Assembly: GCA_900318175.1 (NCBI GenBank) | Contig: ONJQ01000026.1 | Span: 1-34,172 of the forward strand | Direction: 5' to 3' | DNA length: 34,172 bases | Source of the DNA: an uncultured Bacteroidales bacterium | Lineage (GTDB): Bacteria; Bacteroidota; Bacteroidia; Bacteroidales; P3 | Shown: piece after piece, positions 33,453-34,172 of the stretch | Layout: the number at the start of each line of letters is the position of its first letter | Numbering within the stretch: the first letter of the stretch is position 1 | Translations under genes and position numbers: made by a program | Notes under the pieces: generated by a model | Database searches by the model: none | What the model saw: only the letters and a program-made list of their open reading frames with translations | What the model was told of the DNA's origin: nothing

Positions 33453-33489
33453 GAAAGGCTATGTGTAGACGCATAGCCTTTCTTTTTTT
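33453..33489 (+). terminator. Terminator after the surface lipoprotein gene
   Basis: GAAAGGCTATG at 33453-33463 pairs with CATAGCCTTTC at 33472-33482 around an 8-nt loop, followed by a T run. Confidence 0.92.
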
Positions 33490-33598
33490 ATACTCCCTGA
33501 TGAACCGCTTGCTTTACACTGCCTCTTCTCTCATCGAAACCCGCGTCGTTCCTGTGTTTCGGCCGTGACTTCCGTCGCTCGTTGGCCGCTCTGTGAAC

Positions 33599-33653
33599 CC
33601 CCGTTCAACGCTCCTTCAATATTGATTCAATAATGAACGAGCGTAGAACGGGG
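33599..33653. repeat. Long-loop inverted repeat
   Basis: CCCCGTTCAACGCTC at 33599-33613 pairs with GAGCGTAGAACGGGG at 33639-33653, with one unpaired position and a 25-nt AT-rich loop. It sits between the lipoprotein terminator and the repeat array. The flanking 33490-33598 and 33654-33687 show no gene. Confidence 0.8.
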
Positions 33654-33687
33654 ATTTTACTACCGAGGGTAAGTCGGCGTGAGTCTG

Positions 33688-34172
33688 CCCTCACCCTTTT
33701 TGAGAGGGGAGTTCGCGGTGGCGGCGTGGGAGGATTCGAAGATGTCTATCGGAGGGAATATAATGAACGCGTCAGCCCTCCCCTTTTGAAAGGGGCCGGG
33801 GGTATGAAGAAGAGGAAGAGGAATCAGAGGAAGTAGAGGATATAGAGACATACCCCCAGCCCCTCTGAAGAGGGGAGTTCGCGGTGGCGGCATGGGAGGA
33901 TATGGTGCTTGCCAGTGGGTATGCCATGGGCGCGTCAGCACTCCCCTTTTGAAAGGGGCCGGGGGTATGAAAAAGAGGAAGAGGAAATAGGGGATATAGG
34001 GACATACCCCCAGCCCCTCTAAAGAGGGGAGTTCGCGGTGGCGGCGTGGGAGGATTCGAAGGTATCTATCGAGGGGAAGATAATGAACGCGTCAGCCCTC
34101 CCCTTTTGAAAGGGGCCGGGGGTATGAAAAAAGAAGAGGGTGTAGAGGAAATAGAGACATACCCCCAGCCCC
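33688..34172. repeat. Array of palindromic repeat elements separated by 67-70 bp spacers
   Basis: Each element begins with the perfect palindrome CCCCTTTTGAAAGGGG and ends with CCCCTCTGAAGAGGGG or a one-base variant. Between them lie inverted CCGGGGGTATG / CATACCCCCAG arms flanking a purine-rich core. Elements: 33780-33875, 33943-34029 and 34100 to beyond the window; a degenerate fragment lies at 33691-33709. Spacers: 33710-33779, 33876-33942 and 34030-34099. They share the ends AGTTCGCGGTGGCGGC and CGCGTCAGC. Spacers 1 and 3 are nearly identical and spacer 2 differs in its centre. The purine-rich cores produce short apparent open frames on both strands that I do not regard as genes. Confidence 0.85.

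Noticed and set aside
33633-34005. Short open frames in both directions within the repeat array
   Set aside because: They follow the palindromes and purine-rich cores, repeat themselves between elements, and show no protein-like pattern.
33688-34172. CRISPR array
   Set aside because: Units are 87-96 bp with internal palindromes, spacers are 67-70 bp and share conserved ends, and spacers 1 and 3 are nearly identical. None of this fits CRISPR repeats or spacers, and no cas gene is present.

Overview
The window looks like a chromosomal segment of a member of the Bacteroidota, most likely order Bacteroidales. The evidence is repeated -33/-7 promoters of the Bacteroidota type (TTTG, about 19-21 nt, TAnnTTTG), a short 286-residue primary sigma factor, near absence of Shine-Dalgarno sequences, many signal-peptide lipoproteins, and a fimbrillin-like surface lipoprotein at the right end. 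Genus cannot be fixed from this sequence. Most housekeeping genes are GC-rich; the restriction locus (about 6.5-13.2 kb) and the surface-protein locus (31-33.4 kb) are visibly more AT-rich.

Layout. 0-6.5 kb: end of a membrane protein, a DUF3667 protein followed by a decayed second copy, a 55-residue 2[4Fe-4S] ferredoxin (1325-1492), a lipocalin-like lipoprotein, a left-handed beta-helix acyltransferase, a tandem-repeat/hairpin spacer, a divergent TPR protein, a B12-binding-type radical SAM protein and a small membrane protein. 6.5-13.2 kb: a defence island with a complete type I restriction-modification operon (hsdR, hsdM, hsdS), a stand-alone winged-helix protein between hsdM and hsdS, a repeat/hairpin just before hsdS, and a convergent Mrr-like nuclease gene whose 3' end overlaps hsdS. 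13.6-17.8 kb (minus strand): operon nadC - yihY-like - THUMP/RlmL-type methyltransferase - queG. 17.88-21.65 kb (plus): cinA - DUF486 - GH2 beta-mannosidase-like lipoprotein. 21.7-25.2 kb: structured leader plus YpfJ-type zinc metallopeptidase, an outer-membrane beta-barrel with an unusual N-terminal domain, and a stand-alone NAD(P)H-hydrate dehydratase. 25.3-31 kb: tRNA-Asn, a Cys-rich membrane miniprotein, ffh-folD (minus), rpoD-rsmG (plus), two tRNA-Val genes and mntP. 31-34.17 kb: a 70-residue small protein with a large fimbrillin-like lipoprotein, then an array of palindromic repeat elements that runs off the window.

The parts most worth following up are: the winged-helix protein and adjacent operator/attenuator-like repeats inside the type I RM operon; the Mrr-like partner nuclease; the palindromic element/spacer array at the right end; a beta-barrel fused to a region resembling a subtilase propeptide; a GH2 enzyme lacking its Ig-like domain; and a tRNA-Val duplication in which one copy has a mismatched T-stem and no encoded CCA. 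I see no CRISPR array, transposase, integrase or rRNA gene. All family assignments come from reading motifs by eye; no database search was run.
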